The notes beneath the pieces are model-generated. The model had not been told where the DNA came from and ran no database searches. It saw only the letters and a list, made by a program, of their open reading frames with translations. A program made the position numbers and the translations under genes. 18,716 nt of DNA from CAVZZG01 sp963779685. GTDB taxonomy: Bacteria > Actinomycetota > Thermoleophilia > Gaiellales > F1-60-MAGs149. Location: positions 1-18,716 of the forward strand of contig CAVZZG010000004.1 of the NCBI GenBank assembly GCA_963779685.1, written 5' to 3'. Numbering within the stretch: position 1 is the stretch's first letter; each line of letters begins with the position of its first letter. Below, one piece after another: positions 8,528-16,284 of this stretch.

Positions 8528-9573
8528 GGGCTGTCGGTGGCCGCCGCCTCCGTGCGGCGCAGGTCGTCGGCGTCGCGCAACGGCCATCGCTCCACGGGGT
8601 AATGGCACGATGCCGAGTGGCCCGACTCGAACGTACGCGGCGCCGGCTCCTCCGTCGAGCAGATCTCGCGGGCACGGGGGCAGCGGGTGTGGAACCGGCA
8701 GCCGGACGGCGGATTCAGCGGGCTCGGGATGTCGCCGACCAGCACGACGCGCGCGGACTTGTTCGCCCGCCGCGGATCCGCCACCGGCACCGCCGAGAGC
8801 AGCGACGCCGAGTAGGGGTGCCGCGGGTGGCGGTAGAAGTCGGCGGCCGATCCCTCCTCGACGACCTTGCCCAGGTACATGACGTGGACGCGGTTGGACA
8901 CGTGGCGGACGACGTCGAGGTCGTGCGCGATGAAGACGTACGTGAGGTCGAAGTCGCGCTGGAGGTCGGTGAGCAGGTTCAGGATCTGCGCCTGCACCGA
9001 GACGTCGAGCGCGGAGACCGGCTCGTCGCAGACGATCAGCTTCGGCTCCAGCGCGAGCGCGCGGGCGATGCCGATGCGCTGTCGCTGTCCGCCCGAGAAC
9101 TCGTGCGGGAAGCGGTTGTAGTGCTCCGGGCTGAGGCCCACGCGGTCGAGCATCTCCTGGACGCGGCGCTTCTGCTCGGCCGCCGTGCCCTGACGATGGA
9201 TCTGCAGCGGCTCGGCCACGATCTGGCCGACCCGCATGCGCGGATTCAGCGACGCCATCGGATCCTGGAAGACCATCATCAGGTTCCGCCGCAGCTCGCG
9301 CAGCTCGCTGCCCTTCAGACGGGTGATGTCCTTGCCCAGGAACTCGATCGAACCGCTGTTGGTGTCGAGCAGCCGGACGATGCAGCGAGCCAGCGTCGAC
9401 TTGCCGCAGCCAGACTCGCCGACGATCCCGACCGTCTCGCCCTGACGGACCTCGAACGAGACGCCGTCGACGGCCTGCACGCGACCGATCTCCTTCTGGA
9501 AGACGATCCCGCGCCGCACCGGGAAGTACTTCACGACGTCCGTCAGCCTGAGGATCGGTTCCCCGGTGCTCAT
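8524..9573 (-). CDS. oppF: Oligopeptide/dipeptide ABC transporter ATPase (OppF/DppF type)
   Basis: Cytoplasmic ATP-hydrolysing subunit of the peptide importer, paired with the OppD-type ATPase on the two permeases. Of 349 residues, Walker A GESGCGKST is at 52-60, Q-loop FQDPMASLNPRMRVGQ at 102-117, signature FSGGQRQR at 159-166, Walker B LIVCDEP at 179-185 and switch H217. The C-terminal oligopeptide-transporter extension holds PSPLNPPSGCRFHTRCP with cysteines 292, 298, 305 and 323, the four-cysteine pattern of this family that can bind an iron-sulfur cluster in some Opp/Dpp ATPases. Start ATG at 9573 overlaps the OppD-type stop (ATGA). The symbol is family-level; substrate unknown. Confidence 0.93.
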   Translation of the reverse strand: MSTGEPILRLTDVVKYFPVRRGIVFQKEIGRVQAVDGVSFEVRQGETVGIVGESGCGKSTLARCIVRLLDTNSGSIEFLGKDITRLKGSELRELRRNLMMVFQDPMASLNPRMRVGQIVAEPLQIHRQGTAAEQKRRVQEMLDRVGLSPEHYNRFPHEFSGGQRQRIGIARALALEPKLIVCDEPVSALDVSVQAQILNLLTDLQRDFDLTYVFIAHDLDVVRHVSNRVHVMYLGKVVEEGSAADFYRHPRHPYSASLLSAVPVADPRRANKSARVVLVGDIPSPLNPPSGCRFHTRCPRAREICSTEEPAPRTFESGHSASCHYPVERWPLRDADDLRRTEAAATDSP

Positions 9574-10601
9574 GCCCCCTGCACCGCCTCGGGAACCACG
9601 CCGGCGGCGACCTCCTCGCCCAGACGGCGCCGGGTGGCGTCGTCGAGGTGGCACGACACGAGGTGCGACCGGCCGGCAACCTCGACGAGCGCCGGCGGCG
9701 GCTCGAGGCCGCAGTGGCCCATGACGAAGGGGCAGCGGGGCGCGAACCGGCAGCCGGTGGGCGGGTTCAGCAGGCTCGGCGGGGCGCCGGGAATCGACGC
9801 CAGGCGGTCGCCCTCGCGCGCGCGGCCGGGCAGCGACGCGAGCAGCCCCCACGTGTACGGGTGCTGGGGCCGCTCGAAGAGGTCGAACACGCCCGCGCGC
9901 TCGGCGACGCGGCCGGCGTACATGACGACCACCTCGTCGCAGAGCTCGGCAACGACGCCGAGGTCGTGCGTGATCATGATGATCGCGGAGTCGAAGTCGG
10001 TGCGAAGCCGTCGCACCAGCTCGAGGATCTGGGCCTGGGTCGTCACGTCGAGCGCGGTCGTCGGCTCGTCGGCGATCAGGACCTTCGGGTTGTTGATCAG
10101 GGCCATCGCGATCATGACGCGCTGGCGCATACCGCCCGACAGCTCGTGCGGGAACGTGTCCATGCGGTCCTCGGGGGAGGGAATCCCGACCGCCTTCAGC
10201 ATCTCGACGCCCCGCTTGCGGGCGACGCTCGTGGAGGCGTCGCTGTGGAGCTGGACGGCCTCGATCAGCTGCCACCCGATGTTGTACACCGGGTTCAGCG
10301 ACGTCATCGGGTCCTGGAAGATCATCGCGACCTCGGAGCCGCGGACCTTCCGCATGTCATCGCCCGAGAGCTCGAGCAGGTTGCGGCCGTCCAGCAGCAC
10401 CTCGCCGGACACCCGAGCCGACGCGCGCGACAGCAGCCGCATGATCGCGAGACTCGTGACCGACTTGCCGCAGCCGGACTCGCCGACGATGCCGAGCACC
10501 TTGCCGCGCTCGACGCCGAACGAGACGCGGTCGACCGCCTCGACGATGCCGTCGTCGGTCGCGAACGAGACCGAGAGGTCGTTGACATCCAGGAGTGCCA
10601 C
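9570..10601 (-). CDS. oppD: Oligopeptide/dipeptide ABC transporter ATPase (OppD/DppD type)
   Basis: Partner ATPase of the same importer, 343 aa. Walker A GESGCGKS is at 40-47, Q-loop FQDPMTSLNPVYNIGWQL at 95-112, signature LSGGMRQR at 154-161 (methionine in place of glutamine is typical of the D subunit), Walker B VLIADEPTTALD at 174-185 and switch H212. The C-terminal extension has PSLLNPPTGCRFAPRCP with cysteines 284, 290, 297 and 317, again the four-cysteine pattern. Start GTG at 10601 lies 9 nt after the permease stop, with GGGACAG overlapping it as a possible ribosome-binding site. Family-level symbol; substrate unknown. Confidence 0.93.
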   Translation of the reverse strand: MALLDVNDLSVSFATDDGIVEAVDRVSFGVERGKVLGIVGESGCGKSVTSLAIMRLLSRASARVSGEVLLDGRNLLELSGDDMRKVRGSEVAMIFQDPMTSLNPVYNIGWQLIEAVQLHSDASTSVARKRGVEMLKAVGIPSPEDRMDTFPHELSGGMRQRVMIAMALINNPKVLIADEPTTALDVTTQAQILELVRRLRTDFDSAIIMITHDLGVVAELCDEVVVMYAGRVAERAGVFDLFERPQHPYTWGLLASLPGRAREGDRLASIPGAPPSLLNPPTGCRFAPRCPFVMGHCGLEPPPALVEVAGRSHLVSCHLDDATRRRLGEEVAAGVVPEAVQGA

Positions 10602-10610
10602 GTTCTGTCC

Positions 10611-11642
10611 CTACGCGAGCCGGATTCGCGGGTCGATGACGGCGTAGAGGAGGTCGACGACGATGTTCGCGATCACGATCGCGATCGCGGCGAACAGGAC
10701 GACGCCGGCGATCAGCGGGATGTCGAACGAGCGCGCCGACTCCACCGTCAACCTGCCGAGACCCGAGATGCCGAAGGTGTACTCCGTCAGGATCGCCCCA
10801 CCCAGCAGCGTGCCGAGGTCGAGCCCGAAGATGGTCACGATCGGCAGCAGCGCATTGCGGAGTGCGTGGCGCATCAGCACCCGCCGCTCGCTCGCACCCT
10901 TGGCCCGTGCGGTTCGCACGTAGTCCTCGGAGAGCGCACCGAGCATGTTGGCGCGCGTCATCCGGGCGTAGATCGCGGCGAACGACAGTGCGAGCACCAT
11001 CCCGGGCAGGAGCAGGTGCGAGAACCACGGCCAGGGGTCGGAGGCCGAGAACGGGATGTAGCCGCCCTGCGGGAAGACCCTGACCTTGAAGGTGAAGAAG
11101 TAGAGGGCCAGCAGGCCGAAGTAGTACACCGGCAGCGCCTGGCCGATCAGGACGATGCCCGTGGCGGTGCGGTCGAACAGCGAACGTGGGCGGATCGCCG
11201 ACAGGACGCCGACGGCAACCCCCACAGTGAGCCACATCACCGCCGCCACTAACGCGAGCGAGATGGTGGCCCCGGCCCGGTCGGCGAGGATCGAGTCGAC
11301 CGACCGCGCCTTCAGGAACGAGCGCCCGAAGTGGCCGATCAGCTTGCTGCACTCGGCATCCGTCGACCCCGGGCACAGGCGGGCCTTCTCGTCGGCACTC
11401 GGCCCGAGCGCCAGACGCCGCAGCGCGATGAGGTACTGGACGTAGAACGGCTGGTCCAGCCCGAGCAGCTTGCTCGCCTGATCGACCTGCTCGGGCGACG
11501 GGTTCTTACCGGCATACGCCCTGGCGAGGTCGATGTGCAGCCGCCACGTCAGGACCGGCCCCGTGAGCGCGAACACGGCGAAGGTCACCGTGAGGATCAC
11601 GACGAGGCCGAAGAGGAGCCGGCGGATGGTGTAGCGGAGCAT
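10611..11642 (-). CDS. oppB: Oligopeptide/dipeptide ABC transporter permease (OppB/DppB type)
   Basis: Membrane-spanning half of the importer channel, 343 aa. It begins MLRYTIRRLLFGLVVILTVT, the typical first helix of OppB-type permeases. The ATPase-docking EAA loop EDYVRTARAKGASERRVLMR is followed by HALRNALLPIVTIFGLDLG. The end YAVIDPRIRLA matches the family LYALLDPRIR tail. The extracytoplasmic region between helices 1 and 2 (about residues 30-120) is long and holds two cysteines, 90 and 98. The ATG at 11642 has no purine-rich ribosome-binding site; a strong hairpin ends 12 nt upstream, so its translation may depend on upstream ribosomes or differ from the binding protein's. Confidence 0.94.
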   Translation of the reverse strand: MLRYTIRRLLFGLVVILTVTFAVFALTGPVLTWRLHIDLARAYAGKNPSPEQVDQASKLLGLDQPFYVQYLIALRRLALGPSADEKARLCPGSTDAECSKLIGHFGRSFLKARSVDSILADRAGATISLALVAAVMWLTVGVAVGVLSAIRPRSLFDRTATGIVLIGQALPVYYFGLLALYFFTFKVRVFPQGGYIPFSASDPWPWFSHLLLPGMVLALSFAAIYARMTRANMLGALSEDYVRTARAKGASERRVLMRHALRNALLPIVTIFGLDLGTLLGGAILTEYTFGISGLGRLTVESARSFDIPLIAGVVLFAAIAIVIANIVVDLLYAVIDPRIRLA

Positions 11643-11654
11643 GGCGTGTGAGGT

Positions 11655-11698
11655 GCGAGCCGGCCGGCGTCCGCGTGGCGGACGCCGGCCGGACTCGC
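11655..11698 (-). promoter_or_regulatory. Strong intercistronic hairpin between binding protein and permease genes
   Basis: A perfect 14-bp inverted repeat (11660-11673 with 11679-11692, arm CCGGCCGGCGTCCG, 5-nt loop) extends by five more pairs, GCGAG/CTCGC, past one unpaired base, giving a 19-bp stem. It starts 7 nt after the binding-protein stop and ends 12 nt before the permease ATG. There is no U-tract on either side. Such hairpins after binding-protein genes are known to protect upstream mRNA and lower permease expression; that role here is inference. Confidence 0.7.
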
Positions 11699-11705
11699 GA
11701 GCGCA

Positions 11706-13481
11706 CTACTGGCGAATGAAGTACGACGCGAAGTAGTACTGCTTGGCCGGGCCGTAGATGAAGTTCCCGACCTTGTTGCCGACGAGGTTGATCTTCCGCC
11801 GGTTGTCCATGACCCACCACGGCGCGGTGTTCTTCGCCGTGTCGGTGGAGAGCTGCGCAAAGGCGGCGGCACGATCAGGGCCGACCGGCTTGGCGTTGAT
11901 CTCGGTCACCTTCGAGTCGAACGCCGGATCGCAGAAGTTGCCGTAGTTCGAGCCGGTCGGCGTGCCACCGGGGCACGTCAGCAACGGCTTGAAGAAGGTG
12001 ATGGCGTCGTTGTAGTCCTGGCCCCATCCGGCCAGGGCGATGCTCCAGGTCGCCTTGTCGTCGTCGAGGACGCCGTAGAAGACGTCCGACGAGTACGGCT
12101 TCAGCGTCACCTGGAAGCCCACCGCGTCGAGCGCCTCCTTGATCGCCTGGGCCTGCTGCGGGGCGGGATCCTCGGCGAAGTGGGCCATCTCGATCTTGAT
12201 CGGCGTCGCCACGCCCGAGTCCTTGACGAGCTGGGTGGCCTTCGCGACATCCGGGGTGTTCGGGTAGATGTCGGTCGGCTGGTCGCCCATCAGGTTCGAC
12301 GACAGGAGCTGCGACCACGGCTCGCGCGAGAGCGCTCCGCCGATGATCTGGGCGTTCGTCGTGCGGTCGACCGCGTAGTTCACGGCCTGGCGGAGCTTGA
12401 CGTTGTCGAACGGCGGCCGGTCGGTGCGGAACACGCCGTAGTCCGTGGCGGCGTCCGGCGTCGAGAAGAACCGGTCCTTGTAGGCCGGGTCGGCGGCGAT
12501 GTTCGGGACGTCCGAGCCGACGATGGCGCCGTCGCCGATGTCGAGCTGGTTGTCCTTGAGCTTCTGGGTCGCGATGTCGTTCGGCATGGCGACGTCGGCG
12601 TCGATGCCGTCGATGTTGTTCTCATCGGCGGGTGCCGGCACGCCGGCGGCGACGTTGGCCTGCCAGGTCGGCTCGCGATCGATCTTGACCGACTTGTCGG
12701 GCGTGTAGTTGGTGATCTTGTACGGGCCGACGTACGGCGGCGACAGATCGGTGATCTTGTGCTCGGTCTTCGCTGCCTCGCGGATGTAGGCCCACCCCAT
12801 GGCGAGGGCGCGCAGGAACGAGCCGTCGACGGCGGTGATCTTGAACTGGGTCGTGAGGTCGTCGGGCGTCGTGATGCCCGAGATACCCGGGTTGTCCTTG
12901 CCCTTGGAGTCGGTCATCGCCTTGGTGTAGGCGTCGTAGCCCTCGATGCCGGCGTAGTAGCCCGACGACGGCGGACCGCCCGTCGCGCACTGGATGTTCG
13001 GGTCGAGCATGTATTCGAACGTCGACTTGACGTCCTTGGACGTGACCGGCGTGCCATCCGGGAAGGTCAGGCCCGAGCGGAGCTTGACCGTGTAGGTGAG
13101 GCCGTCGGCCGACACGTCCGGCAGGGCCTCGGCGAGCGCGGGCTGCACGACGTCGAAGTCGGGCACGGCCACGGTGTTCGGGTAGTCGTACAGGCCCCGG
13201 GCCATGAAGTAGTAGTACGACCACGAGATGCCGTAGTAGGACAGGCCGTTCCAGCAGTCGATGTTGGAGTCGTACGCGATGCTGAGGCGGCCGCCCTTGA
13301 CCGGCGTCTCCTTGGGCGGGAACCCGCCCTTCAGGTAGTCCGCCGACGGCGCGGCCGTCGAGGTGGGCGCGCTGCCGGTCCCGGAGCTCGTCGAGCTCGA
13401 CGAGCCCGACCCTCCGCATGCGGCGGCGAGTACCGCCACCGCGGTCACCAGCAACGCTGGTACCAGTCTCTTCCTTGTCAT
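11706..13481 (-). CDS. oppA: Peptide-binding lipoprotein of ABC importer (SBP family 5, OppA/DppA type)
   Basis: Extracytoplasmic binding protein that delivers substrate to the permeases, 591 aa. The signal peptide has a positively charged start (MTRKR), a hydrophobic core and lipidation site Cys22, followed by a serine/threonine-rich linker to about residue 50. The family-5 signature region is clear: PALAEALPDVSADGLTYTVK, then LRSGLTFPDGTPVTSKDVKS. Near the C-terminus is the usual WSIALAGWGQDYNDAITFF. Members bind di- and oligopeptides, nickel, opines or sugars, so the ligand cannot be told from sequence. ATG at 13481 has an excellent GGAGGA ribosome-binding site. It is placed after, not before, the first permease gene, and is followed by a strong hairpin. 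Confidence 0.94.
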   Translation of the reverse strand: MTRKRLVPALLVTAVAVLAAACGGSGSSSSTSSGTGSAPTSTAAPSADYLKGGFPPKETPVKGGRLSIAYDSNIDCWNGLSYYGISWSYYYFMARGLYDYPNTVAVPDFDVVQPALAEALPDVSADGLTYTVKLRSGLTFPDGTPVTSKDVKSTFEYMLDPNIQCATGGPPSSGYYAGIEGYDAYTKAMTDSKGKDNPGISGITTPDDLTTQFKITAVDGSFLRALAMGWAYIREAAKTEHKITDLSPPYVGPYKITNYTPDKSVKIDREPTWQANVAAGVPAPADENNIDGIDADVAMPNDIATQKLKDNQLDIGDGAIVGSDVPNIAADPAYKDRFFSTPDAATDYGVFRTDRPPFDNVKLRQAVNYAVDRTTNAQIIGGALSREPWSQLLSSNLMGDQPTDIYPNTPDVAKATQLVKDSGVATPIKIEMAHFAEDPAPQQAQAIKEALDAVGFQVTLKPYSSDVFYGVLDDDKATWSIALAGWGQDYNDAITFFKPLLTCPGGTPTGSNYGNFCDPAFDSKVTEINAKPVGPDRAAAFAQLSTDTAKNTAPWWVMDNRRKINLVGNKVGNFIYGPAKQYYFASYFIRQ

Positions 13482-13534
13482 TCGTCCTCCTCCGTGACGA
13501 TGGACCTGGTGTAGTTGATGACGCTCGGTTGCAT
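13478..13534 (-). CDS. Possible 18-aa coupling mini-ORF
   Basis: An ATG at 13534 overlaps the stop of the upstream permease (TGATG) and opens an 18-codon frame (MQPSVINYTRSIVTEEDE) whose TGA overlaps the ATG of the binding-protein gene (ATGA). The GGAGGA ribosome-binding site of the binding-protein gene lies within its last codons. A ribosome finishing the permease could re-initiate here and be carried through to the next start. Chance is possible for so short a frame; no family is recognised. Confidence 0.3.
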   Translation of the reverse strand: MQPSVINYTRSIVTEEDE

Positions 13535-14535
13535 CAGAACGTCCCGCCGCGCGGGTCGAGGGCGTCGCGCAGGCTGTCGCCGAGCAGGTTGAACGCCAGG
13601 ACGGTCAGCACGAGCAGCGAGCCGGGGAACAACATCAGGTGCGGGGCGTTGCGGTAGAGGCCGCCCGGCACGGCCTGGTCGATCATGCGGCCCCACGAGG
13701 CCGTCTCCACCGGCAGCCCGAAGCCGAGGAAGCTGAGCGCCGCCTCGGTGCCGATCGCGGCCGCGATCGAGAGCGACGCGAGCACGATCAGCGGGCCCAC
13801 GAGGTGCGGGAACACGTGGCGGCCCAGGATCCGCGACGTGCGGGCACCGAGCATCTTGGCTGCGGCGACGAACTCCCGCTCGCGCAGCGACAGGACGTCG
13901 GCCCGGAAGATGCGCCCCGCGTAGTACCACGAGAAGAACGCGATCACGATGATCACGGTCTGCTGCGAGGGCCCGAAGGTGACGGAGGCGACGATCGCGA
14001 ACAGCAGGAACGGGAACGCGGCGACGATCTCCATCAGACGCGACAGCGAGCCGTCGACGACGCCGCCGAAGTACCCAGCCAGCAGACCCGCGATCAGGGC
14101 GACGACCATCGTCACCAGGGTCGCGACGACCCCGATGAACAGCGACGTCCGCGCCCCGTAGGCGAGCTGGACGAGCATGTCGTGCCCGAGCGTGTCCGAC
14201 GCACCGAGCAGGAAGCACCCCTTGTCGCCGATCTTCCACTGGCCGTTGACATGGCAGCCGTGGAGCGGCGTCACCGGGAGCAGCGTGTAGAAGTCGACGC
14301 CGGCGCTGTTCGACTTGTTCAGCTTGTGGCCCGTGAGGTCCTCGAGCAGCGGCGCCGACGCGGCGAACAGCACCAGGGAGACGATGAACGTGGTGCAGAC
14401 CCACGCGGCCTTGTCGCGGCGCAACCGCGACCAGGCGAGCTGCCAGGGAGACCGGGCGACGACAGCCTTGGGAGAGGCCGGCGCCTCCGCAGCCACCACG
14501 CCCCCTGTCGCGCTCCCAGCGCCTGTCGTGCTCAA
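13534..14535 (-). CDS. oppC: Oligopeptide/dipeptide ABC transporter permease (OppC/DppC type)
   Basis: Second channel subunit, 333 aa. After a flexible ~28-residue N-terminus comes the OppC N-terminal motif (SPWQLAWSRLRRDKAAWVC) and first helix, an extracytoplasmic loop with LLGASDTLGHDML (family form LGTDxLGRD), then a helix bundle with the EAA loop REREFVAAAKMLGARTSRIL and RHVFPHLVGPLIVLASLSIA. It ends FNLLGDSLRDALDPRG, the family tail. TTG at 14535 is chosen because GGAGG lies 8 nt upstream and the product begins just before the expected region; the frame extends upstream to an ATG at 14592 that has no such support. Cysteines 94 and 107 lie in the first outer loop. It is the first gene of the importer unit, an unusual position. 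Confidence 0.92.
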   Translation of the reverse strand: MSTTGAGSATGGVVAAEAPASPKAVVARSPWQLAWSRLRRDKAAWVCTTFIVSLVLFAASAPLLEDLTGHKLNKSNSAGVDFYTLLPVTPLHGCHVNGQWKIGDKGCFLLGASDTLGHDMLVQLAYGARTSLFIGVVATLVTMVVALIAGLLAGYFGGVVDGSLSRLMEIVAAFPFLLFAIVASVTFGPSQQTVIIVIAFFSWYYAGRIFRADVLSLREREFVAAAKMLGARTSRILGRHVFPHLVGPLIVLASLSIAAAIGTEAALSFLGFGLPVETASWGRMIDQAVPGGLYRNAPHLMLFPGSLLVLTVLAFNLLGDSLRDALDPRGGTF

Positions 14536-14564
14536 GCAGTTACCTCCACACCCCTCGGCGCCGG

Positions 14565-14594
14565 ATCGTACACCACGGGCACCACGATGCACAA
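14565..14594 (-). promoter_or_regulatory. Candidate promoter of the importer operon
   Basis: On the minus strand TTGTGC (14594-14589) and TACGAT (14570-14565) are separated by 18 nt, close to a housekeeping sigma consensus. It lies in the 90-nt gap before the first permease gene and would give a leader of about 22 nt that includes the GGAGG ribosome-binding site. Confidence 0.35.
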
Positions 14595-14625
14595 CGCATA
14601 ACCGTCATGCGCGGGAGGCGATAGG

Positions 14626-15357
14626 TCAGTGGCCGGGCGCGTGGTGGCGCCCGGGATTCAGGTCGATCACGCGCCGCCGCGGCTCCGCGAGGGACACCTG
14701 GTGCTTGACCTTCCACCGGTCGTGGAAGTCGATGCCCTGCAGGGCCTGGCCATCGCGCACGAAATCGCCGTTGTCCAGCAGGTACTCCGCGATGCCGTAC
14801 AGGTAGGTCTCGAGCGCGTCGGGGTCGAGACCGTGGAAGTGGCACTGCAGGTCGGGAACGCCCAGCTGAGCCAGGCCGGTGGTGTCCATCAGGGTGGCGC
14901 CTGGCACGGACGGGCTGTCGAACCGGCGCACGTTCACGGCGAGCGCCATCGGCTGGCCTTCGACGCGCCGGGGATCCAGCACCTCGCCGGTGGCCCGCGA
15001 GACGACGGCGACCGGTCCGGAGAGCACGATCAGATCGCCGACCTGGCCGACGAGGCGGTCGAACCGCTCGCGCGGGGAGTCATCAGGGGACCCGGTCGCC
15101 GTCATCCGGAGCACGTACCGGCTGGCTCGCACCTGCTCACGGGCCGCCGGCCACCGCCCGCTCGCGGCGATGCAGTCCTCGTAGTCGGCCTCGGCCGGCG
15201 GCCGGTAGACGCGCTCGACCACGCCCGTCGCCTCGATCCCCGGATCCTGCACGTACAGCAGGTCGACGACGTACGGCTCCGCCGCGTCGACCAGCGGACC
15301 CTCGACCTCGGCCTGCCCGACCTGCTCCTCGTGCTTCTTCTTCCCGAATAGGCCCAT
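14626..15357 (-). CDS. DUF4261-like protein, unknown function
   Basis: A 243-aa soluble protein with no signal peptide or membrane segment. It begins MGLFGKKKHEEQ, a short basic start, then a mixed domain. The region around residues 150-225 is the most recognisable: TLMDTTGLAQLGVPDLQCHF, then a TYLYGIAEYLLDNGDFVRDG segment and an SLAEPRRRVIDL end. This resembles the C-terminal part of DUF4261 proteins (DTxGLxxLGLPDLQ, then xxYxxxxGDxIxDGxT); the match is from memory and moderate. Function is unknown. It lies between atpG, from which it is cut off by a hairpin, and the importer. There is no ribosome-binding site, but a -10-like box ends 7 nt before the ATG, which suggests a leaderless message. 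Confidence 0.6.
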   Translation of the reverse strand: MGLFGKKKHEEQVGQAEVEGPLVDAAEPYVVDLLYVQDPGIEATGVVERVYRPPAEADYEDCIAASGRWPAAREQVRASRYVLRMTATGSPDDSPRERFDRLVGQVGDLIVLSGPVAVVSRATGEVLDPRRVEGQPMALAVNVRRFDSPSVPGATLMDTTGLAQLGVPDLQCHFHGLDPDALETYLYGIAEYLLDNGDFVRDGQALQGIDFHDRWKVKHQVSLAEPRRRVIDLNPGRHHAPGH

Positions 15358-15364
15358 TGGCTTG

Positions 15365-15370
15365 ACTGTA
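15365..15370 (-). promoter_or_regulatory. Candidate -10 box (TACAGT), leaderless start of the DUF4261-like gene
   Basis: TACAGT on the minus strand ends 7 nt before the ATG at 15357, the distance expected when transcription starts at the A of the start codon. The absence of a Shine-Dalgarno sequence agrees. No clear -35 is visible because the upstream sequence is a GC-only hairpin. Confidence 0.35.
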
Positions 15371-15379
15371 GTACACGGT

Positions 15380-15403
15380 CCCGACGCGCGCGGGCGCGCC
15401 GGG
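15380..15403 (-). terminator. GC-rich hairpin directly after the atpG stop codon
   Basis: On the minus strand CCCGGCGCGC, loop CCGC, and GCGCGTCGGG form a 10-bp stem with one G-U pair, starting at the base after the atpG TAA. No U-tract follows, so it is not a standard intrinsic terminator. It may be a U-less terminator, a pause or an mRNA 3'-end stabiliser. Confidence 0.45.
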
Positions 15404-16282
15404 TTACTCCAGCGCGTCCGCGCCGGCCACCACTTCCAGGATCTCCTGGGTGATCTTGGCCTGGCGGGCGCGGTTCATGTCGAGCGTGAGCTTGTCGATC
15501 ATGTCGGAAGCGTTGTCGGAGGCGCTGCGCATGGCGGACATGCGGGCGCCGTGCTCGGAGGCGGCGGATTCCAGGAGCGCGCGGTAGATGGCGCTCTCGA
15601 TCGAGGTCGGCAGGAGCGTGGAGAGCATGTCCTTCGCCTCGGGTTCGAACAGGAGCTCGCCCTCCAGCGCGATCTCGCGGCGGTCCTTCGAGGCGATCTC
15701 GCCGATGTCGATCGGCAGGAGCTCGACGGCGACGACCTGCTGGGACAGGGCGGAGCGGAACGCGTTGTAGATCATCACCACGCGGTCGACCTCGCGGGAT
15801 GCATAGAGCTCGCAGACGCGGTGGGCGATCACCTCGGCGTCCTGGTAGGTCGGGCGATCGGTGAAGCCCGTCCAGCGGCCGTCGAGCTCGAGACCGCGGA
15901 AACGGAGCGTGCCCACGCCCTTCTTCCCGACGGCCAGCCACCGCACGGTCTCGCCGCGAGCGGTGGCCTCGCGACCCTCCTCGAGCGCCCGGCGCACGAC
16001 GCCGGCGTTGAATCCGCCCGCCAGGCCGCGATCGCCCGTCAGGGCGAGGAGCGCCGTGGTCGAGACCTCACGCCGCTCGAGGAGCGGCTGCCCGGGAAGA
16101 TGCGACCGGCCGGCAGCCTCGCCGATGAGCTCGGCCATGGCGTCGGCGAACGGCCGCAGGGCCTCGATGCGCACCTGGGCGCGGCGGAGCTTCGCGCCGG
16201 ACACGAGCTCCATGGCCTTCGTCACCTTGCGCGTGTTGCGCACCGAGCGGATGCGCCGCCGGATGTCCTGGAGCGTCGCCAC
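15404..16282 (-). CDS. atpG: ATP synthase F1 gamma subunit
   Basis: Gamma is the rotor shaft inside the alpha/beta hexamer. The 292-aa length is normal. The N-terminal helix is typical (MATLQDIRRRIRSVRNTRKV, then TKAMELVSGAKLRRAQ), as is the C-terminal helix (MRSASDNASDMIDKLTLDMN, then RARQAKITQEILEVVAGADA). The GTG at 16282 is used because the product begins exactly at the conserved ATLQDI; the reading frame stays open upstream, but only over atpA coding sequence. It starts 2 nt after the atpA stop. In the usual operon atpD comes next, but here a hairpin and about 7.2 kb of other genes intervene. Confidence 0.97.
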   Translation of the reverse strand: MATLQDIRRRIRSVRNTRKVTKAMELVSGAKLRRAQVRIEALRPFADAMAELIGEAAGRSHLPGQPLLERREVSTTALLALTGDRGLAGGFNAGVVRRALEEGREATARGETVRWLAVGKKGVGTLRFRGLELDGRWTGFTDRPTYQDAEVIAHRVCELYASREVDRVVMIYNAFRSALSQQVVAVELLPIDIGEIASKDRREIALEGELLFEPEAKDMLSTLLPTSIESAIYRALLESAASEHGARMSAMRSASDNASDMIDKLTLDMNRARQAKITQEILEVVAGADALE

Positions 16283-16284
16283 GG

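Noticed and set aside
8602..10647. Long open frame on the plus strand (about 681 codons)
   Set aside because: Antisense to the two importer ATPase genes, with low-complexity composition; no start signal or family match.
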